This document shows positions 8,655 through 18,195 of a stretch of 64,000 nucleotides of DNA, one piece after another. Every line of letters begins with the position of its first letter. The first letter of the stretch is position 1. Where the stretch lies: positions 372,001 through 436,000 of the forward strand of contig CAVZTA010000006.1 in NCBI GenBank assembly GCA_963778025.1, written 5' to 3'. Origin of the DNA: CAVZTA01 sp963778025. Lineage in GTDB: Bacteria; Chloroflexota; Limnocylindria; Limnocylindrales; CSP1-4. The notes beneath the pieces were generated by a model, which had not been told where the DNA came from, ran no database searches, and saw only the letters and a program-made list of their open reading frames with translations. A program made the translations under genes and the position numbers.

Positions 8655-8734
8655 ACAGGCGCGCAGCGCCCGGTTCGGTCAGGAGGTTCCCTGAACGCCG
8701 TCACGGAGGAGGTCCGTCCGCGTGGCCCACGTTC

Positions 8735-8740
8735 TAGACT
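8735..8740 (+). promoter_or_regulatory. -10 box of leaderless proline dehydrogenase gene
   Basis: TAGACT is followed by eight bases and the ATG at 8749. An alternative GTG start at 8722 has GGAGGAGGT upstream, so two start modes are possible here. Confidence 0.4.
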
Positions 8741-8748
8741 CCGCGGCG

Positions 8749-9670
8749 ATGCGCCGACTGCTCCTTTGGGCCTCCCGGAACCCGTGGCTCCGGGCGCACG
8801 TGCCGCAGTGGCGCTGGGTCAAGCGGGCGGTCCGGCGATTCATGCCGGGCGAGACGCTCGACGACGCCATCGCGGCCGCGACCACCCAGCTGGCCGACGG
8901 GATCGGCAGCCTGTTCACGCTCCTCGGCGAGAACCTGACGAGCATCGACGAGGGCGAGGCCGTCGCGGCGCATTACCACGAGGTCCTCACCCGCACGAAG
9001 GCGGCGGGGCTCGATACCGAGATCTCGGTGAAGCTGACACAGCTCGGGTTCGATCTCGACCCGCAGCGCGCGGAGCAGCTGTTCCGCGAGCTGGCGCTGG
9101 CCGCCGCCGAGGCCGGGACCTGGGCGTGGATCGACATGGAGGGCAGCGACTACGTCGAGGCCACCGTCGCCACGTACGAGCGGGTCAAGGAGGACCACCC
9201 GAACACGGGCCTGGCGATGCAGGCCTATCTGCATCGGACGCCGGCCGACGTCGAGCGTCTGTTGCCGGTCAAGCCCGCGATCCGCCTCGTGAAGGGCGCG
9301 TACGACGAGCCGGCGTCGATCGCCTACCGGCGTGGCGCGGACGTCGACGCGGCGTACCTGGGCGTGACGGTCGCGATGGTCAAGGGTGTGGCGGCCGGCA
9401 CGCGTGTCGCGCTGCGTCCTGGGCACGCACGACACCGATCTCATCGCCCAGGCCGCGCGCCACGCGGACGCCAACGGCATCGACCGCTCGAAGGTCGAGG
9501 TCCACATGCTGTACGGCATCCGGGCGGATCAGCAGCGCCGTCTCGCCCGCGAGGGGTTCACGGTCAAGACCCTCGTCGCCTATGGCACCTTCTGGTATCC
9601 GTGGTACGTCCGCCGGCTCGCCGAGCGGCCGGCGAACCTGCTGTTCGCGATGCGCCAGATCCTGCCCTGA
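8749..9670 (+). CDS. putA/prodh-like: Proline dehydrogenase, frameshifted
   Basis: The FAD-dependent TIM-barrel enzyme oxidises proline to pyrroline-5-carboxylate, the first step of proline use. Visible family motifs are ISVKLTQLGFDLD, WIDMEGSDYVEATVATY, GLAMQAYLHRT and RLVKGAYDEP, then after the break THDTDLI, VEVHMLYGIR and YGTFWYPWYVRRLAERP. The two halves lie in different frames joined near 9405-9420, so one indel splits an otherwise complete protein of about 306 residues, the usual length for monofunctional bacterial PRODH. The ATG at 8749 is preceded by a close TAGACT box. No P5C dehydrogenase gene is nearby. Confidence 0.88.
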
Positions 9671-9895
9671 GCCGGTTGGCAGAGCGTCCTGGGATCCACC
9701 GCGGCCGGTCGCTCGATGGGTGGTTCGTTCGTTCCGGGCCCTCAGCGATCCGACTGCTCGCACCGCGACCGAGCCTGCACGCCACGCAGCTCGGTGGGCG
9801 CGGCGGGCCTGCGTGAGGTGCGCACCGAGCCGGGGATCGAGCAGCCGAGTCGCTGCCGGCATCGTCGGGACGACAGCGCTGGGTCTCCGGTCGCG

Positions 9896-10831
9896 ATGAC
9901 GGGCAGGAGCGGTCGGGTCATCGTCGTGGGCTCGCTGAACGTCGACCTCGTGGTCGCCGGCGCGCGGCTGCCGGCGCCCGGCGAGACGGTGCTGGGCGGG
10001 ACGTTCCGGCGCTTCCACGGCGGCAAGGGCGGGAACCAGGCGGTGGCGGCGGCACGGCTCGGGGCGGAGGTGGTGTTCGTCGGCGCGGTGGGGGACGACC
10101 CGTTCGGCGACGAGGCGCGTGAGGCGCTGGTGCGACAGGGCATCGATGTCCAGGAGGTGACGCGGCAGCCGGGCGTCGCGACCGGCGTGGCGCTGATCCT
10201 CGTCGACGAGACGGGTGAGAACCAGATCTCGGTGGCACCGGGCGCGAACGGGACGCTGACCGCGGGCACAGTCCGCGACGCCCTGGCGCGGCTGAAGCTC
10301 CGCGGCGGCGACGTCGTCCTTGCGGGCCATGAGATCCCGACCGACGCGATGGTCGCGGCGCTCGAGGCTGGCCACTCCGCCGGCGCCCGCACGATCTGCA
10401 ACCCGGCACCTGCCGACGGCCTGACCCTCGCTGGCCTGGCGGCGGCCGACGTCCTCACGCCGAATCGTGGCGAGCTCGGCGTGCTCACCGGCGGGCGCGG
10501 CGACCCGGTGGTCACGGCGCGGGGGCTGCTCGCGGCCGGTGGCGGACGTGCCGACCGCGCGGTGCTCGTGTCGCTCGGCCCTCACGGCGCGATCCTCGTC
10601 CCGGCGCAGGGCGATCCGATCGAGCTGGCGGCTCCGCGGGTCGAGGCTGTCGATGCGACCGGTGCCGGCGACACGCTCAACGGCGCCCTGGCAGCCGCGC
10701 TCGCCGATGGCCTGCCGCTCCCCGCGGCGGCCCGCCGGGCGGTCGTGGCCGCCAGCCTGTCCGTGACGCGGCCGGGTGCTCGGGAGGGGATGCCCACGAA
10801 GGCCGAGCTCGAGGCCGCCCTAAGCGACTGA
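9896..10831 (+). CDS. rbsK: Ribokinase (PfkB family)
   Basis: This 311-residue sugar kinase phosphorylates ribose at O5 with ATP. It has the first PfkB signature region (GGTFRRFHGGKGGNQAVAAARLG), the ribose-binding GGKGGNQA loop, NPAPADGL, and the second signature DATGAGDTLNGAL with the catalytic Asp. ATG 9896 is the last start before the conserved VIVVGSLNVDLVV strand. The length is normal for RbsK. No ribose transporter or regulator is adjacent, so the substrate could be another pentose or nucleoside sugar. A hairpin lies nine bases after the stop. Confidence 0.9.
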   Translation: MTGRSGRVIVVGSLNVDLVVAGARLPAPGETVLGGTFRRFHGGKGGNQAVAAARLGAEVVFVGAVGDDPFGDEAREALVRQGIDVQEVTRQPGVATGVALILVDETGENQISVAPGANGTLTAGTVRDALARLKLRGGDVVLAGHEIPTDAMVAALEAGHSAGARTICNPAPADGLTLAGLAAADVLTPNRGELGVLTGGRGDPVVTARGLLAAGGGRADRAVLVSLGPHGAILVPAQGDPIELAAPRVEAVDATGAGDTLNGALAAALADGLPLPAAARRAVVAASLSVTRPGAREGMPTKAELEAALSD

Positions 10832-10839
10832 GCTCCGAG

Positions 10840-10866
10840 CCGCCTGCCCGTCCACCACGCAGGCGG
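10840..10866 (+). terminator. Hairpin after the ribokinase gene
   Basis: CCGCCTGC (10840-10847) and GCAGGCGG (10859-10866) form a perfect eight-base stem with an 11-base loop. There is no T-run, which is common for hairpins in genomes of this composition. Confidence 0.5.
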
Positions 10867-11069
10867 TGGCCGCGACACCCGACGTCCGCCTCCGCCGACT
10901 GCGGCCCACCCCGCAGCGGTGGCCGCGCGCTCGGCCGCGCGCGTCGTCCGGACCGTCCGAACCCATTCCCGCGCCCGGCGTCGTACCGTATGCAACCAAC
11001 CGGTCGGGGCCGTCGATCCAGGGGGAAGGCGGGCCCTGCCATCGGGATCCCAGCCCGGGGGGCGAACCG

Positions 11070-11915
11070 TTGACGGACCCGGTCGAACCGCCCGCTGCCA
11101 CCGAGCGTCGCTGGACGCTCCGGCGCACCGCCGCCGATCCGCGGCTGCGTCGGGCGGTGCCCTTCGTCGGCGGCGTGACCGTGGCCCTCATCGCGCTGAG
11201 CCTGTACGGCGCGCTGTTCCCGCCGCCCCCGCCGCTGTCGACCCGGGACGTCGAGGGGGCGATCGAATCGGCCCTCGCATCACAGACGCCGGGTCCGGCC
11301 CTGTCCCGAGCGGCGTACGCCCGGATCCTGCCCTCGTTCGTGGTCATCCAGGCGAAGGGCGACCCCGCCGTCGCCGACGACGATGAGCTCGGCAGTGGCG
11401 TGATCATCGACGATCGCGGCGACATCCTGACCGCGCTCCACGTCGTCGCGAAGGCGTCGGAGGTCCTCGTCTCGTTCACCGATGGCACCGTCGCCGCCGC
11501 GCGGATCGTGGCGCAGGAGCCGGAGAAGGACATCGCGGTCCTCCAGGCGGCCGTCCAGGGCACGACGTTCACGCCGGCGGTCCTCGGCAATCCGGGCGCG
11601 TTGCGCATCGGCGACGAGGCGTTCGTCGTGGGCAGCCCGTTCGGCCTTGCCGGGTCGATGAGCAGCGGGGTGATCTCCGGCCTGGAGCGCACGTTCACCG
11701 TCCCCGAGACGAACCAGACGATCGAGGGCCTCATCCAGATCGACGCCGCGGTGAACCCGGGCAACTCCGGGGGGCCGCTGCTCGACCGCAATGGGCGGGT
11801 CGTGGGCATCGTCACCGCGCTCCTCAATCCCACCGACCAGCACGTGTTCGTCGGCGTCGGCCTCGCCGTCCCGATCGACGTCGCCGGCGGGGCCGCCGAC
11901 CTGCCGCCGTACTAG
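11070..11915 (+). CDS. Membrane-anchored trypsin-like serine protease (HtrA/DegP-like, no PDZ)
   Basis: The protein has 281 residues if translation starts at TTG 11070, which follows a G-rich ribosome binding site; longer in-frame starts exist but encode low-complexity sequence. One membrane helix (AVPFVGGVTVALIALSLYG, about residues 30-48) anchors it. The S1C protease domain shows the catalytic triad: His in DILTALHVVAKA, Asp in EPEKDIAVLQA and Ser in NPGNSGGPLLD. No PDZ domain follows, so it is shorter than classical DegP. The active site would face the extracytoplasmic side. It lies 25 bases upstream of the MoxR gene and may share envelope-stress functions with that operon. Confidence 0.82.
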   Translation: MTDPVEPPAATERRWTLRRTAADPRLRRAVPFVGGVTVALIALSLYGALFPPPPPLSTRDVEGAIESALASQTPGPALSRAAYARILPSFVVIQAKGDPAVADDDELGSGVIIDDRGDILTALHVVAKASEVLVSFTDGTVAAARIVAQEPEKDIAVLQAAVQGTTFTPAVLGNPGALRIGDEAFVVGSPFGLAGSMSSGVISGLERTFTVPETNQTIEGLIQIDAAVNPGNSGGPLLDRNGRVVGIVTALLNPTDQHVFVGVGLAVPIDVAGGAADLPPY

Positions 11916-11940
11916 CCAGCCGTCGCACCAGGAGTCCCGG

Positions 11941-12999
11941 ATGACCGATCACGACCGGTATCGACGACCCGCCGACCGCGGCGGGCTGCTGGAGCCCGGC
12001 AACGGCCACGACCGCGAGGCGCCGATGGAGCGGCTGCTCTACGAGGTCAAGAAGGTCATCGTCGGCCAGGACCACCTCCTGGAGCGGATGATCGTGGCGC
12101 TGCTCGCCCGCGGTCATCTGCTCGTCGAAGGCGTGCCCGGCCTCGCCAAGACGATGGCCATCAAGACCCTCGCCGAGGCGATCGGCGGCGAGTTCAAGCG
12201 GATCCAGTTCACCCCGGACCTCGTCCCGGCCGACCTCGTCGGGACCAGGATCTTCAACCAGAAGTCCGGCGAGTTCGGGACGTCGCTCGGCCCCGTGTTC
12301 ACGAACCTGCTCCTCGCCGACGAGATCAACCGCGCCCCCGCGAAGGTCCAGTCCGCGCTCCTCGAGGTGATGCAGGAGCGTCAGGTCACGATCGGCCGCG
12401 AGACCTTCAAGGTCCCCGACCCGTTCCTCGTGCTCGCGACCCAGAACCCGATCGAGACCGAGGGGACGTACGCGCTCCCGGAGGCGCAGGTCGACCGGTT
12501 CATGCTCAAGGTGCTCATCGGCTACCCGTCGCCGACCGAGGAGTTCGTCATCGTCGAGCGGATGACCAACCGTCTGCAGCCGGTGGGCAAGGTCCTCACG
12601 ATCGACGAGCTGCTGGGCCTGCAGCAGCAGGCCGATGCGGTGTACGTCGACCCGGCGCTGTATGAGTACGCGGTCCGCCTCGTGACCGCGACCCGTGACC
12701 CGGCGAGCGTGGGGCTGCCCGACCTCGTGCGGTACATCACGTTCGGCGCCAGCCCCCGCGCCTCGATCAACCTGATCCTGACCGCCCGCGCCCTGGCCTT
12801 CGTCCGCGGTCGCGATTACGTCCTGCCGCAGGACGTGCTCGACATGACGCTCGACGTCATCCGCCACCGCCTCGTGCTGTCGTTCGAGGCGCTGTCCGAC
12901 GACGTCACCCCCGACGACCTGCTGCGCCGGATCCTCGGCCGGATCCCCGTCCCGCAGGTCCCGCTGCAAGAGCATGCCGACGCCGGCGTCCGCGCCTGA
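11941..12999 (+). CDS. moxR: MoxR-family AAA+ ATPase
   Basis: This 352-residue ATPase has Walker A GVPGLAKT (residues 64-71), Walker B LLLADEINRAP, sensor LATQNPIETEGTYALPEAQVDRF and a C-terminal lid domain with ASPRASINLILTARALAF. MoxR proteins act as chaperones that help assemble or metallate partner proteins, typically encoded beside DUF58 and VWA proteins as here. ATG 11941 follows GGAG. The 3-prime end overlaps the DUF58 gene by 26 bases, indicating a tightly coupled operon of four genes. Confidence 0.93.
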   Translation: MTDHDRYRRPADRGGLLEPGNGHDREAPMERLLYEVKKVIVGQDHLLERMIVALLARGHLLVEGVPGLAKTMAIKTLAEAIGGEFKRIQFTPDLVPADLVGTRIFNQKSGEFGTSLGPVFTNLLLADEINRAPAKVQSALLEVMQERQVTIGRETFKVPDPFLVLATQNPIETEGTYALPEAQVDRFMLKVLIGYPSPTEEFVIVERMTNRLQPVGKVLTIDELLGLQQQADAVYVDPALYEYAVRLVTATRDPASVGLPDLVRYITFGASPRASINLILTARALAFVRGRDYVLPQDVLDMTLDVIRHRLVLSFEALSDDVTPDDLLRRILGRIPVPQVPLQEHADAGVRA

Positions 13000-13873
13000 G
13001 CGGATCCTCCAGCGGCTCGACTGGCAGGTCGTCCGGAAGCTGGACGGCCTGCTCCAGGGCGACTACCGGTCGCTGTTCCGCGGCCAGGGCATCGACCTCG
13101 CCGACCTTCGCGAGTACCAGCCCGGCGATGACGTCCGCGCGATCGACTGGAACGTCACCGCGCGGATGGACGTGCCGTACGTCCGCGAGTACACCGAGGA
13201 CCGCGAGATCACCGCGTGGTTCCTGCTCGACCTGAGCCCCAGCGTCGACTTCGGGACGGTCGAGGCGGAACGCCAGAAGCGGTCGGTGCTCATCGACTTC
13301 GTGAGTGCGCTCGCGCGCCTGCTGACCCGGCACGGGAACCGCGTCGGCGCGGTGCTCTACGCGTCCAGCGTGGGCGCGACGATCCCCGCGCGGGGTGGGC
13401 GCGACCAGGTGCTGCGGCTCATCCGCGACCTGCTGGAGCAGCCGCAGCTCACGCGCGCGCCCGCGACCGATCTGCGCGAGCTGCTCGACCGGGCGCGCCG
13501 CCAGATCAAGCGCCGCTCGCTCGTGTTCGTGATCTCGGACTTCGTGAGCGTGCCCGGCTGGGAACGCTCGCTGGAGCTGCTGGCCCGCCGCCACGAGGTG
13601 CTCGCGATCCGGCTCGTCGATCCACGGGAGCTCGAGCTGCCGGACCTGGGACCGATGATGGTCGAGGACGCCGAGACCGGCGAGCAGCTGTACGTGGACA
13701 CGCACGATCGGGGCTTCCGCGAGCGCTTCGCGGCGGCCGTCGCGGCGCGCGAGCGGGCACTGGCGCTGGCGTTCGGACGGGCGGGCGTCGATGCGGTGAC
13801 GATCTCGACGGACGAGGACCTGGTGCGTGCGATCGTGCGGATCGCGGCGCGCCGCCGGATGCGGCGGGCCTGA
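12974..13873 (+). CDS. DUF58 domain protein of the MoxR operon
   Basis: The protein has 299 residues with the DUF58 signature LREYQPGDDVRAIDWNVTARMDVPYVREYTED (residues about 47-78, given here as the start and end of one motif) and a VWA-like core (TAWFLLDLSPSVDF) in which the MIDAS motif is degenerate. DUF58 proteins accompany MoxR ATPases and VWA proteins across bacteria and are thought to be adaptor or substrate proteins. The start lies inside the moxR coding sequence and the stop is three bases before the first VWA gene. Confidence 0.9.
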   Translation: MPTPASAPERILQRLDWQVVRKLDGLLQGDYRSLFRGQGIDLADLREYQPGDDVRAIDWNVTARMDVPYVREYTEDREITAWFLLDLSPSVDFGTVEAERQKRSVLIDFVSALARLLTRHGNRVGAVLYASSVGATIPARGGRDQVLRLIRDLLEQPQLTRAPATDLRELLDRARRQIKRRSLVFVISDFVSVPGWERSLELLARRHEVLAIRLVDPRELELPDLGPMMVEDAETGEQLYVDTHDRGFRERFAAAVAARERALALAFGRAGVDAVTISTDEDLVRAIVRIAARRRMRRA

Positions 13874-13876
13874 CCG

Positions 13877-14949
13877 ATGACCTTCGAATGGCCGGTGATG
13901 CTCCTGGCCGTCGCGCTCGTACCCGTGGGCGTGCTCGTCGTACCGCTGGATCGGGCTGCGCCGACGCCGGCGGCTCGTGGCCCATCGGTTCAAGGTCGCG
14001 CCGGTCGCGGCGACGGCGATCGGCGGGGCCGGCGGCGTCTCGGCCGGGACCACGACCCGGTCGCTCGGCCGCCCCGGACGATGGCGTGTCCGGATCCCGG
14101 GTGCGTTGTTCGTGCTCGGTGCGCTGATCCTCAGCCTGTCCCTCGCCCGACCCCACAGTGACGTCGGCGTGCCACGCTTCGAGGGCACCGTGATCCTCGC
14201 GTTCGATGTGTCGGGCAGCATGGCCGCCACCGATGTCGCGCCGACCCGCATGGAGGCCGCCAAGGCGGCGGCGAAGGCGTTCGTCGAGCGGCAGCCGACG
14301 AGCGTGCGCATCGGCGTCGTCGCCTTCAGCGACAGCGGCTTCGCGGTCCAGCCACCGACCAACGACCAGGCCGAGGTCCAGGCAGCGATCGCCCGGCTCG
14401 GGCCGGAGCGCGCGACCTCGCTCGGGCAGGGGATCATCATCTCGCTGCAGGCCGCCGAGCTCGCGCTGTCCGGCCCGGACACGGACTACTACTCGGCCCC
14501 GGCCGGCGCGTCGCCCGCGCCCACCCCGGAGCCCACGCCGGTCCCGCCCGGCACGTTCGCCGCAGCCACCATCGTGCTGCTGTCCGACGGCGAGAACACG
14601 ACCGAGCCCGACCCGGTCCAGGTCGCGCAGCTGGCGGTCGATCGCGGCATCCGGATCGACACGGTCGGGATCGGCAGCCCCGAAGGCACGGAGCTCGAGA
14701 TCGACGGCTTCCACGTGCACACCGCCCTCGACGAGGCGGTCCTCCAGCAGATCGCCGCGATGACGGGCGGCACGTACCACGGCGTCGGGAGCCAGGCGGA
14801 TCTCGAGTCGGTGTACGACGAGGTCGAGACGCGGCTGGTCGTGCGCAGCGAGCCGATCGAGGTCACCTCGCTGTTCGTGGGCGCCGGCGTGCTCGTGCTT
14901 GCTCGCGGGCGCGGCCTCGTCGCTCGCGTGGCTGGGGCGTCTGCCGTGA
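13877..14949 (+). CDS. batA: BatA-like VWA membrane protein, two frameshifts
   Basis: The protein starts at ATG 13877 with a membrane helix (WPVMLLAVALVPVGVLV). Removing one base near 13940 restores YRWIGLRRRRLVAHRFKV, which joins to a second helix and a VWA domain with an intact MIDAS motif DVSGSMAAT and VVLLSDGENT-like strand (TIVLLSDGENT). Removing one base near 14898 restores a C-terminal helix ending SSLAWLGRLP and a TGA at 14947-14949. As read literally, the second lesion fuses this gene to the next VWA gene; that fusion is almost certainly an artefact. It is a Bat/MoxR-system envelope protein with the VWA domain outside the membrane. Confidence 0.82.
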
Positions 14950-16007
14950 CGCTGCTGTGGCCGGAGCTCGTGATCGCGCTGCTCCTGGTGCCGCTCGTCG
15001 TGGGCGCGTACATCTGGTCGCTCCGTCGCCGGCGTCCCGCTGCCCTTCGCTACTCCTCGCTGGGGTTGGTGCGCGAGGCGCTGCCCCGGAGGTCACGGAT
15101 CCGCCGGCACCTCCCGTTCGCGCTGTTCGCCGTGGGTCTCGCGAGCCTCGCCCTGGCGCTCGCGCGACCGGTGGTCATCGCCTCGGTGCCGACCGGCCAG
15201 GCGACGGTGATCTTCGCGATGGACGTCTCGCGCAGCATGTGCGCCACCGACATCGCTCCCAGCCGGCTCGAGGTCGCGCAGGCGGCCGCCTCGCGGTTCA
15301 TCGACCGCCAGACCACCGACCGCCTGGTGGGTGTCGTCGCCTTCGCCGGGTTCGCCGAGATCATCCAGCCGCCGACCGACGACCGCGAGGTGCTGCTCGA
15401 CGCCATCGCCGGTCTCACGACCGGCCGGCGCACGGCGATCGGGAGCGCGATCCTCACCTCGATCGACGCCATCGCCGAGGTCGATCCATCGGTCGCGCCG
15501 AGCGTCGTCGAGGGCCGCGGCGGGCTGCCGCCGCAGCCGGTCCCGAACGGCGCCTATGCCCCCGACATCATCGTCGTCCTCACCGACGGCGTGAGCAACG
15601 CCGGCCCCGAGCCCGTCGAGGCGGCGCAGCAGGCGACGGATCGCGGCGTCCGGATCTACACGATCGGGTTCGGGACCGCGGACCCCGACGACGACCCGCG
15701 GCGCTGCCCGCAGTCGCTGGTCGGCAACGAGCCGTTCACCGGGTTCGGTGGCGGGTTCGGCGGTGGTGGCGGGGGGTTCCGCCGCGGCATCGACGAGGAG
15801 ACGCTCAAGGCGGTCGCCGACATGACGGGCGGCGAGTACTACTCCGCGGAGTCGGCGGCCGAGCTGGACTCGGTCCTCGAGGATCTGCCCACGTACCTCA
15901 TCCTCAAGCACGAGGTCATCGAGGTGACCGTGGTCTTCGCCGCGGTCGGGCTGATCCTTGCCGCCGTGGCGTTGCTCCTCGCCCAGGCCTGGCGGCCGCT
16001 GCCCTGA
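14946..16007 (+). CDS. batB: BatA/BatB-like VWA membrane protein
   Basis: The protein has 353 residues from GTG 14946, overlapping the restored stop of the preceding VWA gene by four bases. Two N-terminal membrane helices (LVIALLLVPLVVGAYIW and LPFALFAVGLASLALALA) precede a VWA domain with MIDAS DVSRSMCATD and IIVVLTDGVSNAGPEP. A glycine-rich insert lies near residues 260-275. The C-terminus ends in a membrane helix (VVFAAVGLILAAVALLLAQ). It is the last gene of the MoxR-DUF58-VWA-VWA operon. Two tandem VWA proteins with intact MIDAS motifs imply metal-dependent partner binding at the cell surface. Confidence 0.88.
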   Translation: MTLLWPELVIALLLVPLVVGAYIWSLRRRRPAALRYSSLGLVREALPRRSRIRRHLPFALFAVGLASLALALARPVVIASVPTGQATVIFAMDVSRSMCATDIAPSRLEVAQAAASRFIDRQTTDRLVGVVAFAGFAEIIQPPTDDREVLLDAIAGLTTGRRTAIGSAILTSIDAIAEVDPSVAPSVVEGRGGLPPQPVPNGAYAPDIIVVLTDGVSNAGPEPVEAAQQATDRGVRIYTIGFGTADPDDDPRRCPQSLVGNEPFTGFGGGFGGGGGGFRRGIDEETLKAVADMTGGEYYSAESAAELDSVLEDLPTYLILKHEVIEVTVVFAAVGLILAAVALLLAQAWRPLP

Positions 16008-16135
16008 GGCCCTGACCGGAGTCCTGTCGGTACCCGCACCAACGGGTCGTCGTCGGCGGCGTCCGTCCGCTTCACGATGCTCCGGCCCGGATCGTGCATC
16101 GGCATGTCCAGGCGCTGCACGGAGGACTCCGGGGG

Positions 16136-16881
16136 ATGATGACGCTCGCCTGTGCGGCGATCGGGCCGAACGGGGAACGCTGCGCCCGCGCCGCGGGTCA
16201 CCCGGGCCAGCACGTGCCCGTCCCGAAGACGTCCGTCTCGCCGATCCAGCCGCCCGCACTCGTGGCCGCTGCGAGCGAAGCCACGGCGGCGGTGCTGCCG
16301 GGCGTGACGCCTGTCAAGCCAGCGGCACCCGCGAAGCCCGGCAAGCCGGGGCAGCCGTCGACAAGACGACCACGAGCGCCGTCGACGCGGACGCCGACGC
16401 CGACGCCGACGCGGCAGCCGAGGGCGACGGCGGTTCCTGGACGGTCCCGCCGGAGCCGCTCGTCCGCACCGACCAGGCGATCCTGGGCATGCTGCTGCTC
16501 GCGCTGCTCTACGGCGTGGGCTCCGGGGTCATCACGCTGATCGCCCGGTCGACGGCCGCGTCCGACGCCGCCGCTGCCGCCGCCCACGTGAAGGGCGCCA
16601 CGGTCTCGGGTCGCGGAGCCGCGACCTCGAGCTCCTTCTCGCTCGAGGGCGACTACCTCGTGCGCTGGACCGCGACGCCGTCGACCGCGAACGGCTGCTA
16701 CCACGCGGCCGTCCTCGAGCGGGCGGACGACGGCCGCGAGGTCGATCTGCTCGTGAACGAGGCCATCTCCGGCAGCGCGGCCCAGACCGGCACGGTCCCG
16801 GTGGCAGGTCTCGCCCGCACGGAGTACCGCGTCCACGCGAGCTCCGCCTGCGCGTGGAGCTTCGCGTTCGAGGGTCGGTGA
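16136..16881 (+). CDS. Single-pass membrane protein of unknown function, frameshifted
   Basis: Translation begins at ATG 16136 (GGAGG 11-15 bases upstream) with MMTLACAAIGPNGERCARAAGHPGQH, whose paired Cys residues resemble a small metal-binding knuckle, then an Ala/Pro/Lys linker. Near 16350-16365 the frame shifts and continues as DKTTTSAV, an Asp-Ala dipeptide repeat, a membrane helix (ILGMLLLALLYGVGSGVITLI) and an extracytoplasmic beta-rich domain with two Cys residues. The total is about 247 residues. I do not recognise a family. The alternating DA tract is encoded by a GACGCC-type hexamer repeat near 16385-16412, a likely place for slippage. Confidence 0.6.
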
Positions 16882-16959
16882 CCCGGGGTCGAGCCAGCAG
16901 CGGGGTCAGATGCCGCTCGTCTCGCGGTGCGCGCCGGCCGGGCGATGGCCCATCCCTGC

Positions 16960-17338
16960 TCAGCGCCGAGCGGGGGCCCACGTCGGGTCGCCGGCGGTGC
17001 GCTCGTAGCCCGTCCGGACGAGCGCCTCGAGCTCGCGTGAAGAGCGCTTCGTCGACGACCGCGAAGTTGAAGCACGACTTGCCCTGGCGACGCTTCGCGA
17101 GCGCGGGTGAGATCGCCTCCGTCAGCGATGGGTCCGCGTACACCGGCATGAGGTAGATGCTCACGTAGCGCTTGCCGCGGCGGACGGCGGCGAACCAGGT
17201 CGTGGGGTTCCGCGCCTCCGGCGGGGCGAGGTCGAGCCCGTAGGTCGTCGCGCCGTCGGCGGAGACATGCATCCGCGGTGCGTACGGCGTCAGGATCGCC
17301 TTGAGCCGCCCGTAGACCTCGTCGAACCGGTCCGCCAC
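16960..17338 (-). CDS. DUF1801-like small protein, frameshifted
   Basis: From GTG 17338 (GGGGG upstream) the frame reads VADRFDEVYGRLKAIL, then YVSIYLMPVYADPSL and SPALAKRRQGKSCFNFAVVDEALF, the pattern of DUF1801/YdhG-like proteins. A single extra base near 17042-17046 shifts the frame; restoring it gives TELEALVRTGYERTAGDPTW and a TGA at 16960-16962, for about 125 residues. Members of this superfamily resemble frataxin-like or iron-chaperone folds, but no activity is established for this one. The gene is downstream of, and in the same direction as, a TetR gene. Confidence 0.65.
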
Positions 17339-17348
17339 GTCGTCCCCC

Positions 17349-18068
17349 TCAGCCTCGGCGCTTCCGCTTGCCCTTCTTCGACCGCCCGTCATGGTCCGCC
17401 GACGCCTCCAGCAGGCGCTCGAATCCATCGAGCAGGAGGTCCAGCCCGAAGGCGAACGAGCCCTCGTCGCCCGGGTCGCGCGGCGCGAGGTGGACCTCGA
17501 TGTGCTCGATCAGGCCCGGGAACTCGGCGCGCGGCAGGTCGCGCATGACCTGTCGTGCCACGTGCTCGAGATCGACCTCGTCGAGATGCATGCTCGCCAG
17601 CCAGAGCGTGAACCCGGTGATGTGGCTGTCGAGGGCGTGGTAGGCGTGATCCGTCTGGATCGGCGAGAAGCCGGCCGCGCGCAACGTCGAGAGCAGGCCT
17701 TCCATGAACCGGAACCGCGCCTGGATCGGTCGGGCGACCGCGGAGTCCGCGCCGGCGGCCCAGGGATGTCGCCCGAGGACCTCGTGCGCCGACAGCGCGG
17801 ATCGGCGGAGCTCCGCCTTCCACGGGCCGTCGGGCCGGGCGACCTCCATCTCATCCGTCACGAGCTCGAGCATCCCCTCGAGGAGCCGGTCCTTGCCGGG
17901 GACGTGGTGATAGAGCGACATCGCCTCGACGCCCAGCTGCTGGGCCAGGCGGCGCATCGTCAGGGCCCCGAGCCCATGCTCATCGGCCAACGCGATCGCG
18001 GCCCGCAGCACCCGCTCGCGACTGAGCGGCGTTCGGGCGCGAGTGGTGTCCTGGAGCGTGTCGGTCAT
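17349..18068 (-). CDS. TetR family regulator (TetR_C type)
   Basis: The protein has 239 residues from ATG 18068, with GGAGG at normal spacing. The N-terminal HTH (residues 15-60: LSRERVLRAAIALADEHG, LTMRRLAQQLGVEAMSLYHHV) is followed by the C-terminal ligand-binding helices typical of the tetracycline-repressor branch. The tail is basic (RSKKGKRKRRG). It diverges from a dehydrogenase gene, and the shared region holds palindromes of the form CTTAC-N3-GTAAG, so it probably represses both genes and is released by an unknown ligand. Confidence 0.9.
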   Translation of the reverse strand: MTDTLQDTTRARTPLSRERVLRAAIALADEHGLGALTMRRLAQQLGVEAMSLYHHVPGKDRLLEGMLELVTDEMEVARPDGPWKAELRRSALSAHEVLGRHPWAAGADSAVARPIQARFRFMEGLLSTLRAAGFSPIQTDHAYHALDSHITGFTLWLASMHLDEVDLEHVARQVMRDLPRAEFPGLIEHIEVHLAPRDPGDEGSFAFGLDLLLDGFERLLEASADHDGRSKKGKRKRRG

Positions 18069-18114
18069 CGATCCTCCGAGGGTCGTCGTACAGGGTAAGG
18101 CCCCGCGCACGCCG

Positions 18115-18144
18115 TTGACAGACTTACAGTGTATGGGCTACCGT
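18115..18144 (+). promoter_or_regulatory. Promoter of the dehydrogenase gene
   Basis: A consensus TTGACA (18115-18120) and TACCGT (18139-18144) are separated by 18 bases. The -10 box lies between two TetR-type palindromes, so repressor binding would block it. Confidence 0.65.
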
Positions 18145-18166
18145 CGCTCCGTGCTTACAACGTAAG
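18123..18166. promoter_or_regulatory. Pair of TetR-type operators
   Basis: CTTAC-AAC-GTAAG (18154-18166) is a perfect palindrome and CTTAC-AGT-GTATG (18123-18135) a near copy. A third half-related sequence, TACAGGGTAAG, lies near 18090-18100. They straddle the -10 box of the divergent dehydrogenase gene. Confidence 0.6.
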
Positions 18167-18195
18167 GCCCAGCCATCCGTGCAAGGTGAACGACC

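Noticed and set aside
13977..16007. Novel double-VWA fusion protein
   Set aside because: A single base near 14898 creates the fusion; two ordinary overlapping genes are restored when it is removed.
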